NCBI GenBank assembly: GCA_038396625.1
Contig: CP121688.1
Coordinates: forward strand, 558,001-622,000
Origin: G038396625 sp038396625
GTDB taxonomy: Bacteria > Bacillota > Clostridia > Peptostreptococcales > Thermotaleaceae
Length of the DNA stretch: 64,000 nucleotides
Direction of reading: 5' to 3'
The notes under the pieces are model-generated. The model was given only the letters and a program-made list of their open reading frames with translations. It made no database searches and was not told the DNA's origin. Shown here one piece after another: positions 32,778 to 41,972 of this stretch; the stretch's first letter is position 1; the number at the start of each line of letters is the position of its first letter. The translations under genes were made by a program, and so were the position numbers.

Positions 32778-33737
32778 ATGCAGGCATTAGTAACTGTTCA
32801 AATAGTAACCTATAATAGTAAAAAGGATATTCTAGAATGTTTAAAAGGTATTTATCAACAAACATACCCAAATATCGAAGTCATCATTATAGACAATAAA
32901 TCCACAGATAATACTGTGGATTTATTAGAGAAAAAACCTTTTGGAATAAACTTAATCGTAAATCCACAAAATCTAGGATTTTGTGGAGGACATAATATTG
33001 GATTTCAAAAAGGTAGAGGAGAATATGTGCTAGTTTTAAATCCTGATGTTGTTTTAGATCCACACTTCATCGAAGAAGCAGTTAAAGCCATGGATCAAAA
33101 CCCATATGTAGGACTAATCTCAGGAAAAATTCTCAGAATGACTCCTGACTTCAGACCAACCAATGCTATTGACTCTACAGGAATTGTCATGCCAAAAAAC
33201 AGAAGAGCCTACGATCGAGGCCAAGGAGAAATAGATACTGGACAATATGACCATGAAACGGATATCTTTGGCGTGTGTGGAGCAGCTGCTGTATATCGAA
33301 GAGAAATGTTAGAAGACATAAAAATAAATGAAGAATATTTTGATGAGAATTTTTTTGCTTATAAAGAGGATGTGGACTTATCTTGGAGGGCACGAAATTT
33401 GGGTTGGAAATGTCTTTATGTACCAACTGCAGTTGCCTATCATAAAAGGGGATGGAGGGAAAGTGGTAGGAAGAGTATTCCTTCGTTTTTAAAAATACAT
33501 TCTATCAAAAATAGATATTTAATGATGATAAAAAATGAAGATACAGTTGATTTTATAAAAAATTTACCCTACATTCTTGCTGTAGATATTGGAATATTTG
33601 TGTACTGCTTATTTAGAGAGCCTAAAACTTTAAAATATATTCCTACAACAATCAAATTATTATGTGATACAATAGAAAAGAGAAAAATGATAAAGAGGAA
33701 ACAACGAGATAAACTAAAGTCAAAATCATCTAAATAA
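32778..33737 (+). CDS. Rhamnosyltransferase-like glycosyltransferase, GT2 (WbbL type)
   Basis: 319 residues from ATG 32778 (GAAGAGGTA upstream). VQIVTYNSKKDILECL, IIDNKSTDNT, NPQNLGFCGGHNIGF, LNPDVVLDP (DxD equivalent), DIFGVCGAAAVYRREML and FDENFFAYKEDVDLSWRA are the usual WbbL-type motifs. With rmlDACB in the same locus, dTDP-rhamnose is a plausible donor. Confidence 0.86.
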   Translation: MQALVTVQIVTYNSKKDILECLKGIYQQTYPNIEVIIIDNKSTDNTVDLLEKKPFGINLIVNPQNLGFCGGHNIGFQKGRGEYVLVLNPDVVLDPHFIEEAVKAMDQNPYVGLISGKILRMTPDFRPTNAIDSTGIVMPKNRRAYDRGQGEIDTGQYDHETDIFGVCGAAAVYRREMLEDIKINEEYFDENFFAYKEDVDLSWRARNLGWKCLYVPTAVAYHKRGWRESGRKSIPSFLKIHSIKNRYLMMIKNEDTVDFIKNLPYILAVDIGIFVYCLFREPKTLKYIPTTIKLLCDTIEKRKMIKRKQRDKLKSKSSK

Positions 33738-33749
33738 AGGGTGTCTCCT

Positions 33750-34622
33750 ATGGACTTATCAATCATCATCGTAAACTACAATACAAAAGAACTAACCAAG
33801 CAAACACTAAACTCGATCTTCACCAAAACACATAACTTTTTATATGAAGTATTCGTCGTAGACAATGCTTCAACAGACGACAGCATTGAAATGATTCAAG
33901 AAGAATTTCCACAAGTAAAGCTTATTCAAAACGCACAAAACCTGGGTTTTTCCAAAGCCAATAACATTGCGATCAGACAATCAAAGGGCAGATATATCCT
34001 TTTGCTCAATTCCGATACAGTTGTCATTGATGATTGTCTAGAAAAATGTATACAACACATGGACAAGCATGTCAATATTGGTGCATTAGGATGCAAAGTA
34101 ATATTGCCTGATGGCAACTTAGATCTAGCTTGTAAACGTAGTTTCCCGACCCCAGAAGTATCTATGTATCGGATACTGGGATTATCAAAGCTATTTCCGA
34201 AGAGCAAAAAATTTGGACAATATAATCTTACCTATGTAGACGAAAATGAAATCCACGAAATAGATTGTCTTGTGGGGGCTTTTATGATGATCAGACGGGA
34301 AGTCATCGAGGCGGTGGGTCTTCTAGATGAAGATTTTTTTATGTATGGAGAAGATGTTGACTGGTGTTATCGCATGAAAGAAGCAGGTTGGAAGATTGTG
34401 TATTATCCAAAAGCGCAAATTGTTCATTATAAGGGTGGCAGCAGTAAGAAAAAGAATCCCAAGCTAATTTATGAATTCTACAGAGCAATGTATTTGTTTT
34501 ACAATAAACACTATAAGCGCAAATATTCATCGCTTATTACTTTATTGGTCTACGCAGGGATAGGATGCATTTTAGGATTAAAATTGTTCGTGAATGCATT
34601 AAAACCTGATAGGGGGAAATAA
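33750..34622 (+). CDS. Rhamnosyltransferase-like glycosyltransferase, GT2 (WbbL type)
   Basis: 290 residues from ATG 33750 behind AAAGGGTG. It has SIIIVNYNTKELTKQTL, VVDNASTDDS, QNAQNLGFSKANNIAI, LNSDTVV, LVGAFMMIRREVIE and FFMYGEDVDWCYRMKEAG. Second of two tandem GT2 enzymes, likely adding another deoxyhexose. Its codon use is less AT-rich than that of genes 19.5-32.7 kb. Confidence 0.87.
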   Translation: MDLSIIIVNYNTKELTKQTLNSIFTKTHNFLYEVFVVDNASTDDSIEMIQEEFPQVKLIQNAQNLGFSKANNIAIRQSKGRYILLLNSDTVVIDDCLEKCIQHMDKHVNIGALGCKVILPDGNLDLACKRSFPTPEVSMYRILGLSKLFPKSKKFGQYNLTYVDENEIHEIDCLVGAFMMIRREVIEAVGLLDEDFFMYGEDVDWCYRMKEAGWKIVYYPKAQIVHYKGGSSKKKNPKLIYEFYRAMYLFYNKHYKRKYSSLITLLVYAGIGCILGLKLFVNALKPDRGK

Positions 34623-34625
34623 CAA

Positions 34626-36029
34626 ATGATTAAAAGTTATCAGAGATTTTTAAATAGTATATTGATATGCATAGATGCTATGGTTATTGTGATTGCACTT
34701 ATGTTTGCATGGCTTGTTCGCTTTCAATCAGGTTTGTTTGAAATTAGCCAATGGCATCTAGATTTTAAGACATATATGATACCACTTGTATTTATCATTC
34801 CTCTTTATCTCTTGATCTATAATGCTTTAGGGCTGTATGCACCCCAGCGAATTAAGAGAATGGACCAAGAAGCATTATTGATTATCAAATCCAATATTAT
34901 TGGACTATTAATACTAATAAATATACTTTTTATTGTGAAACAAATCCATTATTCAAGGTATGTACTGTTATTGTTTGTTTTCTTCAGCGTTTTCTTCAGC
35001 ATTCTCGAAAGAGCATTCCTTCGAAAAAGCCTTCGTTTAGCAAGAAGCAAAGGCTTTAACCTCAAACACATATTAGTCATTGGTGCAGGGGATTTAGGAT
35101 GTAACTTTGCCCATAAGATTACCCAAAACAAACAATTGGGCTACAATATTATTGGTTTTTTAGATGAGGATAAAAAAATTGGCTATAAGGTTGCCAATTC
35201 TCACGTAATGGGCAATATTGATTATCTGGATACAGTAATCTTTAATTATGATCTAGATGAAGTGATTATTGCCATACCATTGAGTCTGTATGGGCGCTTA
35301 AATGATATCATCAAAACCTGTGAAAAAAATGGGGTCAAGGCGCAGATCATACCAGACTACTACAAGTATCTGCCGGCTAAGCCCTACGTAGATCAGATTG
35401 ATGATCTACCATTGATCAATATTCGCTATGTACCATTAGATGATGCTTTCAATAAGCTTATCAAGAGAACAATGGATGTGCTGCTTTCTTCCATAGGGAT
35501 TCTTCTAATGTCTCCTATTTTATTGTTTACTGCAGCAATGGTAAAGATGACGTCTCCAGGCCCCATACTTTTTAGACAAAAAAGGGTAGGACTTCATCGA
35601 AGAGAGTTTGATATGTATAAGTTCCGCAGCATGAAGATACAAAAAGAGAGTGAAGAAAAAACCCAGTGGACCACAAAAAATGATCCCAGAAAGACCAAGT
35701 TTGGGAATTTTATTCGAAAAACCAGTATTGATGAGCTGCCCCAGCTTTTCAATGTTTTAAAGGGAGATATGAGTCTCATCGGCCCAAGGCCAGAAAGACC
35801 CTTTTTTGTAGACAAATTCAAAGAAGAAATCCCCAAATACATGATCAAACACCATGTGCGTCCAGGTATTACAGGATGGGCCCAGGTCAACGGATGGCGG
35901 GGAGATACATCTATCAAACAAAGAATCGCATGTGATATCTATTATATCGAAAATTGGAGTTTATGGCTGGATATCAAGATTATATTTTTGACGGTATTTA
36001 AGGGATTTGTGAATAAGAATGCCTATTAG
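34626..36029 (+). CDS. Undecaprenyl-phosphate sugar-1-phosphate transferase (WbaP/WcaJ type)
   Basis: Initiating enzyme that loads hexose-1-phosphate onto undecaprenyl phosphate. It is 467 residues: four N-terminal membrane segments (12-130), a Rossmann-like CoA_binding_3 domain (about 145-255; VIGAGDLGCNFAHKI) and a C-terminal bacterial sugar transferase domain (about 270-467; KRTMDVLLSSIGIL, FRQKRVGLHRREFDMYKFRSM, DELPQLFNVLKGDMSLIGPRP, RPGITGWAQVNGWRG). Acceptor and sugar are not determined; UDP-glucose (galU nearby) or UDP-galactose are usual. It ends the first glycan locus. Confidence 0.92.
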   Translation: MIKSYQRFLNSILICIDAMVIVIALMFAWLVRFQSGLFEISQWHLDFKTYMIPLVFIIPLYLLIYNALGLYAPQRIKRMDQEALLIIKSNIIGLLILINILFIVKQIHYSRYVLLLFVFFSVFFSILERAFLRKSLRLARSKGFNLKHILVIGAGDLGCNFAHKITQNKQLGYNIIGFLDEDKKIGYKVANSHVMGNIDYLDTVIFNYDLDEVIIAIPLSLYGRLNDIIKTCEKNGVKAQIIPDYYKYLPAKPYVDQIDDLPLINIRYVPLDDAFNKLIKRTMDVLLSSIGILLMSPILLFTAAMVKMTSPGPILFRQKRVGLHRREFDMYKFRSMKIQKESEEKTQWTTKNDPRKTKFGNFIRKTSIDELPQLFNVLKGDMSLIGPRPERPFFVDKFKEEIPKYMIKHHVRPGITGWAQVNGWRGDTSIKQRIACDIYYIENWSLWLDIKIIFLTVFKGFVNKNAY

Positions 36030-36190
36030 GAAAAAAACAAGGAGACAGGTATCAAGCACCAAATTGTAAACTTATTGAAATAGATTTATGATGTATTATT
36101 TCGTTATATGATATAATGATAGATAATAAAACAAATTGACTTAACCCGTAAATCATCGAAAAGTTATAATATTATTGAGGTGATGAAATT

Positions 36191-36244
36191 ATGGAAAAAG
36201 AGTTGCTATTAGCAATGAGAGAAATGCTGAAACAAGTAAAATAA
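36191..36244 (+). other. 17-codon remnant or micro-ORF
   Basis: MEKELLLAMREMLKQVK then TAA, preceded by TTGAGGTGATG. The start resembles the first residues of small coiled-coil proteins such as those at 36650 and 41973, so it is probably the stump of a third copy. Confidence 0.3.
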
Positions 36245-36321
36245 GGTAAGCGTAAATCGCAGTACACATAGCTATGATACAGAGAAGAATATATATATAG
36301 AAGAGAAGATATTTACAAAGA

Positions 36322-36361
36322 AAGAGAGAAGGAGTCCTTGAAGGCAAATTCTCTCTTTTTG
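36322..36361 (+). terminator. Rho-independent terminator
   Basis: Stem AAAGAGAGAA/TTCTCTCTTT with an 18-base loop and TTTT tail. Confidence 0.65.
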
Positions 36362-36562
36362 ATAGACTGAAATAGCAAGCGTCAGGACGCCCGCATAATC
36401 AAGCAATCCTATAATATTGCGTCTAAAGCATTTTTTAAATCATTAATGGTAAACCACAGGGACGGTTCTGTGGTGTACACGAACTTACATTCATAGATTT
36501 CAAGCGCATGATCTTTTAGCAGTTTGGATGGAGAAGGCTTAGGGTGTGTAGCATCAATCGTT

Positions 36563-36593
36563 TTGACACTTATAGAGTGTTTTGTGTTATAAT
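36563..36593 (+). promoter_or_regulatory. Promoter of the small coiled-coil gene
   Basis: TTGACA (36563-36568) and TATAAT (36588-36593), 19 bases apart, with TG one base before the -10 (extended). This is the best housekeeping-type promoter in the window. Confidence 0.65.
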
Positions 36594-36649
36594 TTTTGTA
36601 TCAGAAAAAAGTGGACTATGCATGGAAATGGCGAAAGGAGGTTAAGAGA

Positions 36650-36934
36650 ATGGATGACAAAGTTTTTAGTCTATTAGAAAAAATGTATAGTGAGATGCAA
36701 AATGGCTTCAAAGAAGTAAGAGAAGAAGTTAAAGAAGTAAGAGAAGAAGTTAAAGAAGTAAAGCAGAACGTAGTAAGACTTGAAGATAAAATGGACAATC
36801 ATTTAAAAGCTTTATATGATGGATATAAACAAAATACAGAAAAACTCTGTGAAGTAGAGTCTAAAATTAATGATTTAAGCGGCAAGGTAGAACGGCAAGA
36901 AGTAGAAATAAGAGTTATTAAAGGAGCTAAATAA
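36650..36934 (+). CDS. Small coiled-coil protein
   Basis: 94 residues from ATG 36650 (AAAGGAGG upstream). It is highly charged and almost entirely heptad-patterned (FKEVREEVKEVREEVKEVKQ, VVRLEDKMD, LCEVESKINDLSGKVERQEV). The 21-base unit AAGAAGTAAGAGAAGAAGTT-type repeats about three times near 36710-36760. No signal peptide or catalytic motif. Related small coiled-coil proteins are common in Firmicutes and of unknown function; a similar one is at 41973-42239. Confidence 0.65.
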   Translation: MDDKVFSLLEKMYSEMQNGFKEVREEVKEVREEVKEVKQNVVRLEDKMDNHLKALYDGYKQNTEKLCEVESKINDLSGKVERQEVEIRVIKGAK

Positions 36935-37049
36935 AGAGATTGGTACCTGTCACGAGCTTACGAAATTATGGTTTAAGTAAGTACTTTTCCAGTGCTAGAA
37001 AAGACATAAAGGCTATACTGTCAATGTAAAGCAAGGGAGGGGAGTAACA

Positions 37050-37289
37050 ATATACCTAGCAGAGGAATATAAAAATAAAATCATAGATTTTTTAAGGAAA
37101 GAATTAAAGCCAAAGTTTATTTATCTTTTTGGGTCCTGTGCTAAGGGCGAGGGGCGCGAGGATAGCGATATTGATTTAGCCATTTATACGGATGAGGTTA
37201 TTAGTGCATATACCCTTTTTGTGGTTGCGAACCACCTTTCCTTTGAAGTGAAAAGGGACGTTCAAATTCGGGATTCCTCAAAACAGTAG
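37050..37289 (+). pseudogene. Decayed MNT-type nucleotidyltransferase (antitoxin) fragment
   Basis: Frame 37050-37289 encodes IYLAEEYKNKI then IYLFGSCAKGEGREDSDIDL, the GSxxxG..SDIDLA motif of minimal nucleotidyltransferases. A perfect ribosome binding site (GGGAGGGGAG) is followed by ATA where ATG is expected, and the frame breaks after VKRDVQIRDSSKQ. Loss of the start codon and the missing C-terminus mark it as dead. Confidence 0.7.
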
Positions 37290-37485
37290 AGATGCTTTTG
37301 AGATGTTGAACCATCACCATGCTATTGATGATGAAATGTTAAAAAAACTAAAATCAATGATTGGTTTTAGAAATATAGCTGTGCATAATTACCAAAAGCT
37401 TAACCTGGAAATTTTACAGAAGATCATAGAAAATCACTTAGAAGATTTTGAAGAGTTTGTATATATTATTAATAAGATGCAATAG
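37270..37485 (+). pseudogene. HEPN (DUF86) toxin fragment
   Basis: In a different frame from the preceding fragment, GIPQNSRDAFEMLNHHHAID continues to the stop at 37485, with RNIAVHNY carrying the RX4H RNase motif of HEPN toxins. The N-terminal 40-50 residues and a start are missing. An internal deletion seems to have joined the MNT gene to the HEPN gene out of frame. Confidence 0.68.
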
Positions 37486-37547
37486 AACAATACAGAGGGG
37501 CGAAGGGAATACAAAGAACGGTGCTTGTTACCAACTTGTTGAAATGC

Positions 37548-37575
37548 TGATAAAGTCTTTCACAAAAGCATATAA
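37548..37575 (+). promoter_or_regulatory. Candidate promoter of galU
   Basis: CTGATA (37548-37553), 16 bases, TATAAT (37570-37575). Transcription would begin near 37582 and pass through the hairpin at 37619-37654 before galU. Confidence 0.4.
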
Positions 37576-37618
37576 TATTTATAGGAAAGACAAAATTCAC
37601 ATACATACTGTATAGCAT

Positions 37619-37654
37619 GTTCTTTAAAGAAGCAATTCTCTAAAGGACTTTTTT
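37619..37654 (+). terminator. Terminator or attenuator before galU
   Basis: A 13-bp stem with one mismatch and one G-U (GTTCTTTAAAGAA with TTCTCTAAAGGAC), loop GCAA, then six T. It either ends the decayed region or attenuates the galU leader. Confidence 0.6.
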
Positions 37655-37723
37655 ATTGTTGCAAAATCCTATCAATGATATACTGTTTGTGGAAAGAAAA
37701 GTAGACCAAGGGGGAAAAAACGC

Positions 37724-38638
37724 ATGAAAGTACGCAAAGCCATTATACCTGCAGCAGGATTGGGAACCAGATTCTTACCAGCTACTAAGGCACAACCCAA
37801 GGAAATGCTGCCCATCGTGGACAAACCTACGATTCAATATATTATCGAAGAAGCCATTGCTTCAGGGATAGAGGATATTTTGATTATTACAGGAAGAAAT
37901 AAAAGAGCCATTGAAGATCATTTTGATAGATCCGTAGAATTAGAATTAGAATTAGCACAAAAAGGAAAAAAAGAATTATTATCAGAGGTACAAGACATCT
38001 CTAATATGGTCAACATCCATTATATTCGTCAAAAAAATCCAAAGGGATTAGGCCATGCCATCAACTGTGCCCGTAGCTTTATCGGGAATGAACCCTTTGC
38101 TGTACTATTAGGAGATGATATCGTAGATGCAGAAGTACCCTGCTTAAAGCAAATGATTGACGTATACAATGAATATAAGACCACCATCCTTGGGGTACAA
38201 ACCGTAGCCGATCAAGACGTGAACAAATACGGAATCGTCAATGGAAAATACATAGAAGAGGGTGTATATAAAGTAAAGGACCTAGTAGAAAAACCAAATA
38301 AAGAAGAAGCCCCTTCCAATGTGGCGATCCTAGGTAGATATATCATTACACCAGAAATTTTTGAGATCCTGGACAATACCAAACCCGGAGCTGGTGGAGA
38401 AATACAGCTGACTGACGGCTTAAAAGAACTGGCATCTCAGCAAGCCATGTATGCCTATACCTTTCAAGGAAAAAGATATGATGTAGGCAATAAACTAGGA
38501 TTCTTGCAAGCAACTATCGAATTTGCCTTAAAGCGTGCAGACATCAAAGATGATTTCCAAGCTTATTTGGTAGAGTTAATGAAAAATGGTTTGCTGCAGG
38601 AGGTTTATCACCAGGTAGCGGCGAATAAAGAAGAATAA
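37724..38638 (+). CDS. galU: UTP-glucose-1-phosphate uridylyltransferase
   Basis: Makes UDP-glucose. 304 residues, family length. Motifs are IPAAGLGTRFLPATKAQPKE at 9-28 (nucleotide loop), QPKEMLPIVDKPTIQYIIEE, LLGDDIV (metal Asp), VEKPNKEEAPSN and KPGAGGEIQLTDGL. Followed by pgi and pgcA, giving a compact hexose-phosphate supply block for both glycan loci. Confidence 0.95.
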   Translation: MKVRKAIIPAAGLGTRFLPATKAQPKEMLPIVDKPTIQYIIEEAIASGIEDILIITGRNKRAIEDHFDRSVELELELAQKGKKELLSEVQDISNMVNIHYIRQKNPKGLGHAINCARSFIGNEPFAVLLGDDIVDAEVPCLKQMIDVYNEYKTTILGVQTVADQDVNKYGIVNGKYIEEGVYKVKDLVEKPNKEEAPSNVAILGRYIITPEIFEILDNTKPGAGGEIQLTDGLKELASQQAMYAYTFQGKRYDVGNKLGFLQATIEFALKRADIKDDFQAYLVELMKNGLLQEVYHQVAANKEE

Positions 38639-38648
38639 TTAATTAAAA

Positions 38649-38672
38649 AACCTTGAATACCCATTCAAGGTT
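38649..38672 (+). terminator. Stem-loop after galU
   Basis: Perfect 10-bp stem AACCTTGAAT/ATTCAAGGTT with a 4-base loop and TTCTCTT tail. Confidence 0.7.
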
Positions 38673-38699
38673 CTCTTATATCAAGGAGGAATGACAAAA

Positions 38700-40043
38700 A
38701 TGCAAACACTCACTTTAGACTACACAAAGACAAATATCCAAGCACATGAAATAGATTGCTTGAAGGGACAGATTCCTATCATTCATCAAATGCTTCACAA
38801 CAAATCTGGCGCTGGCAGCGATTTTTTGGGATGGTTGGATTATCCTGTGAATTATGATCAAGAAGAATTTGAGCGTGTCATTGATGCAGCAGAGAAAATC
38901 AAAAAAGATTCCCAGGTGCTGATCGTTATCGGTATTGGTGGCTCTTACCTAGGAGCAAGGGCTGCCCTAGAGATGCTGAAACACTCTTTTTACAATCAAC
39001 TGCCTCAGCACAAAAGAAATGCACCAGAAATCTACTTTGCAGGACATCATATGAGTGGCACGTATTTCCAAGATCTATTAGATATAATTGAAGGAAAGGA
39101 CATCAGCTTGTGTGTAATTTCCAAGTCTGGTACCACCACAGAGCCTGCCATTGCCTTTCGATTGCTAAGAAATTATCTTGAAACCAAATATGGAGAAAAA
39201 GAAGCAAGCAAGCGTATCTACGCCATTACTGATGGCAAGAAGGGTGCCTTAAAGCAGCTGGCCTCAGAGAAAGGCTATACTATCTTTACCATTCCCGATG
39301 ACGTTGGCGGTAGATATTCGGTATTGACTCCTGTAGGACTACTGCCCATTGCCGCAGCAGGTATCGATATCCACAAAATCATGGAAGGCGCCAAGGAAGC
39401 ATATGAGATCTATCAAGCAGACACCTTTGAAGAGAATATTTGTTACCAATATGCGGTTATTAGAAATATATTATATCGAAAAGGAAAAGAAATCGAAATA
39501 CTGGTAAGCTACGAGCCATCTTTACAGTATTTCATGGAATGGTGGAAACAGCTATATGGAGAAAGTGAAGGCAAAGATCACAAAGGAATTTTCCCTGCTG
39601 CAGTAGGATTTTCCACAGATCTACATTCCATGGGTCAGTGGATACAGGAGGGCAGAAGAAATCTATTTGAAACCGTACTACAGGTAAAGCAGTCCAAGGA
39701 AGACGTGATCATTCCTGAAGACGAACACAATATGGACGGACTCAACTTCCTCGTGGGTAAAACCATGGAAGATATAAACAAAAAGGCCTTCCAAGGCACA
39801 CTTCTTGCCCACACCGATGGAGATGTACCGAATCTTGTACTAACCATTCCAAAGCTTGATCCTTATTTCTTTGGTATGCTGGTATATTTCTTTGAAAAAG
39901 CCTGCGCCATCAGCGGCTACATCCTAGGTGTCAACCCCTTTAACCAACCGGGAGTAGAAGCCTATAAGAAGAACATGTTTGCCCTATTAGGCAAGCCAGG
40001 CTATGAAGAATTGAGAGACAACTTACTAAAAAGATTAGAATAG
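38700..40043 (+). CDS. pgi: Glucose-6-phosphate isomerase
   Basis: Interconverts glucose-6-phosphate and fructose-6-phosphate. Start ATG 38700, nine bases after AAGGAGGA; ATG 38691 touches that site. 447 residues, the length of Firmicute-type Pgi. Motifs are VIGIGGSYLGARAALEML, VISKSGTTTEPAIAFR, GGRYSVLTPVGLLPIA and NPFNQPGVEAYKKNMF. Between galU and pgcA. Confidence 0.96.
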   Translation: MQTLTLDYTKTNIQAHEIDCLKGQIPIIHQMLHNKSGAGSDFLGWLDYPVNYDQEEFERVIDAAEKIKKDSQVLIVIGIGGSYLGARAALEMLKHSFYNQLPQHKRNAPEIYFAGHHMSGTYFQDLLDIIEGKDISLCVISKSGTTTEPAIAFRLLRNYLETKYGEKEASKRIYAITDGKKGALKQLASEKGYTIFTIPDDVGGRYSVLTPVGLLPIAAAGIDIHKIMEGAKEAYEIYQADTFEENICYQYAVIRNILYRKGKEIEILVSYEPSLQYFMEWWKQLYGESEGKDHKGIFPAAVGFSTDLHSMGQWIQEGRRNLFETVLQVKQSKEDVIIPEDEHNMDGLNFLVGKTMEDINKKAFQGTLLAHTDGDVPNLVLTIPKLDPYFFGMLVYFFEKACAISGYILGVNPFNQPGVEAYKKNMFALLGKPGYEELRDNLLKRLE

Positions 40044-40089
40044 AATTGACCACAAAGGGGTTACAAAATCCAAAAGCTCGCCCTCAGAA

Positions 40090-40125
40090 CCACTAACCAC
40101 TAACCACTAACCACTAACCATTAAC
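40090..40125 (+). repeat. CTAA heptamer repeat, five units
   Basis: CCACTAA is repeated four times exactly, then CCATTAA, at strict 7-base spacing (CTAA at 40093, 40100, 40107, 40114). It ends directly before AAAAGGGAGG of pgcA. This is the longest member of the dispersed family. Confidence 0.85.
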
Positions 40126-40145
40126 CCAAAAGGGAGGAATTTTCC

Positions 40146-41885
40146 ATGACATACATGAAGCAATACCTTACATGGTTGAACAATCCATATTTTGATCAAG
40201 AAACCAAAGACGAATTAAAATCCATAGAAAATCATCCAAAGGAAATAGAAGAACGATTTTATAAAGATCTAGAATTCGGTACAGGAGGACTTCGCGGCGT
40301 CATTGGTGCAGGGACCAATCGAATGAATATCTACACCGTCCGTAGGGCTACACAGGGCTTTGCCAACTATTTGCTAAAGCAAGTAACCCAGGCGAAAGAA
40401 AAGGGTGTGGCCATTGCTTATGACTCTAGACACAAATCCCCTGAATTTGCCCAAGAAGCCGCCTTGGTGTTAAATGCCAACGGCATCAAAGCCTATGTAT
40501 TTGAATCCTTACGAACGACCCCTGAACTTTCCTTTGCGGTACGGCACTTAGGCTGTGCTGGAGGAATCGTCATTACAGCAAGCCATAATCCACCTGCCTA
40601 TAATGGCTACAAAGTTTATGGAGAAGACGGAGGACAAATCGTACCCCACCTAGCAGAAAAAATCATTGAAGAAATACAACAAATAGAGGACTACAGTCAA
40701 GTGGGATATGTGGAAAAAGAAGCGGCATTATCCACAGGGATGCTGCACATGATCGGTGAAGATGTGGATAAAAAATATATTGAAGCAGTAAAAGAACTAG
40801 CTTTACGCAAAGAAATCATTCAATCCGTTGGAAAAGATATGAAAGTCGTGTATACACCCCTACATGGAACAGGAAATATGCCTGTAAGAAGGGTGCTGAA
40901 AGAGCTTGGATTCCAAAATGTTATGGTGGTACCAGAACAGGAACTGCCCGACGCCAATTTTTCTACCGTCAAATCACCCAATCCCGAGGAGCATGAAGCC
41001 TTTACACTGGCATTGGATTTAGCGGATAAGATCAATGCAGAAGTAATTCTAGGAACAGATCCTGATTGTGACCGTGTGGGCGTAGTGGTGAAAAATAAAG
41101 AAGGCATCTATCAAGTCTTGACGGGGAATCAAACAGGGGCACTGCTTGTGGACTATGTATTGAGTGCCATGCAGGAGCAAAACATACTGCCATCCAATGG
41201 GGTAGTGATCAAAACCATTGTCACCAGTGAAATGGGGGCACAGATTGCCAAAGCCTTTGGCATGGACACCCTAGATACCCTCACAGGGTTCAAATTCATC
41301 GGAGAAAAAATTCAACAGTTTGAAAAAAGTCAAGAGAAGCAATTTTTATTCGGCTATGAAGAAAGCTACGGGTATTTGGCAGGAACCTTTGTTAGGGACA
41401 AGGATGCAGTGATTGCTTCTATGCTGATCTGCGAAATGGCTGCCTATTACAAATCTAAGGATATGACCCTTTATGATGCATTAATCAACCTATATAAAAA
41501 ATATGGTTATTACAAAGAAGATCTCGTTTCTATCACCCTTCAAGGGAAAGAGGGAATAGAGAAAATCCAAGGCATTTTAGATCACTTCAGAGCCCAGCCG
41601 CCAAAGACAATTGGAGGAAAAACCATTAGAATCCTTCGAGATTATAAAACAGGGAAGGTACAAAACCTCATGACAGATGAGATCGGGACATTGACTTTAC
41701 CTGCATCCAATGTACTGCATTTTACCATGGAAGATGGCAGTTGGTTCTGTGTACGACCTTCAGGAACAGAGCCTAAGGTCAAGCTCTATTTCTCTGTGGT
41801 GGGCAGTAATCTTGCTGATAGTGAAAATCAGCTCAATGCCTTTAAAGAAGGAGTTATGGAAATCATTCACAATCTAATACAATAG
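40146..41885 (+). CDS. pgcA: Phosphoglucomutase (alpha-D-phosphohexomutase)
   Basis: Converts glucose-6-phosphate to glucose-1-phosphate, the substrate of GalU and RmlA. 579 residues, the length of Firmicute PgcA. Phosphoserine loop is VITASHNPPAYNGYK; metal loop GTDPDCDRVG; sugar loop FGYEESYGYLAG; phosphate-binding VRPSGTEPKVKLY. All catalytic loops intact. Confidence 0.96.
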   Translation: MTYMKQYLTWLNNPYFDQETKDELKSIENHPKEIEERFYKDLEFGTGGLRGVIGAGTNRMNIYTVRRATQGFANYLLKQVTQAKEKGVAIAYDSRHKSPEFAQEAALVLNANGIKAYVFESLRTTPELSFAVRHLGCAGGIVITASHNPPAYNGYKVYGEDGGQIVPHLAEKIIEEIQQIEDYSQVGYVEKEAALSTGMLHMIGEDVDKKYIEAVKELALRKEIIQSVGKDMKVVYTPLHGTGNMPVRRVLKELGFQNVMVVPEQELPDANFSTVKSPNPEEHEAFTLALDLADKINAEVILGTDPDCDRVGVVVKNKEGIYQVLTGNQTGALLVDYVLSAMQEQNILPSNGVVIKTIVTSEMGAQIAKAFGMDTLDTLTGFKFIGEKIQQFEKSQEKQFLFGYEESYGYLAGTFVRDKDAVIASMLICEMAAYYKSKDMTLYDALINLYKKYGYYKEDLVSITLQGKEGIEKIQGILDHFRAQPPKTIGGKTIRILRDYKTGKVQNLMTDEIGTLTLPASNVLHFTMEDGSWFCVRPSGTEPKVKLYFSVVGSNLADSENQLNAFKEGVMEIIHNLIQ

Positions 41886-41972
41886 ATTGGTTTATGGCAT
41901 AGACAATGATATAATATATCTATACAAACATAGGATAGGACGGAAATCAAGAAATGAAAGGAGGAAAAAAGG

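Larger units (their letters stand above)
36030..36649. other. Intergenic region with decayed sequence
   Basis: 620 bases. It holds a 17-codon frame at 36191-36244 with a good ribosome binding site, a terminator at 36322-36361, a small inverted repeat ACCACAG/CTGTGGT around GGGACGGTT (36453-36474) related to the element at 11729-11850, and a promoter at 36563-36593. No complete gene is seen. Confidence 0.5.

Noticed and set aside
32895..32926. Perfect 13-bp inverted repeat AATAAATCCACAG/CTGTGGATTTATT with a 6-base loop
   Set aside because: It lies inside the coding sequence of the GT2 gene over the conserved IIDNKSTDNT motif, without a T tract; most likely a chance of codon choice.
40090..40125. 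The CCACTAA tandem array as a CRISPR or origin iteron
   Set aside because: Units are 7 bp with no spacers and no cas or replication genes nearby; the same repeat recurs before unrelated genes.
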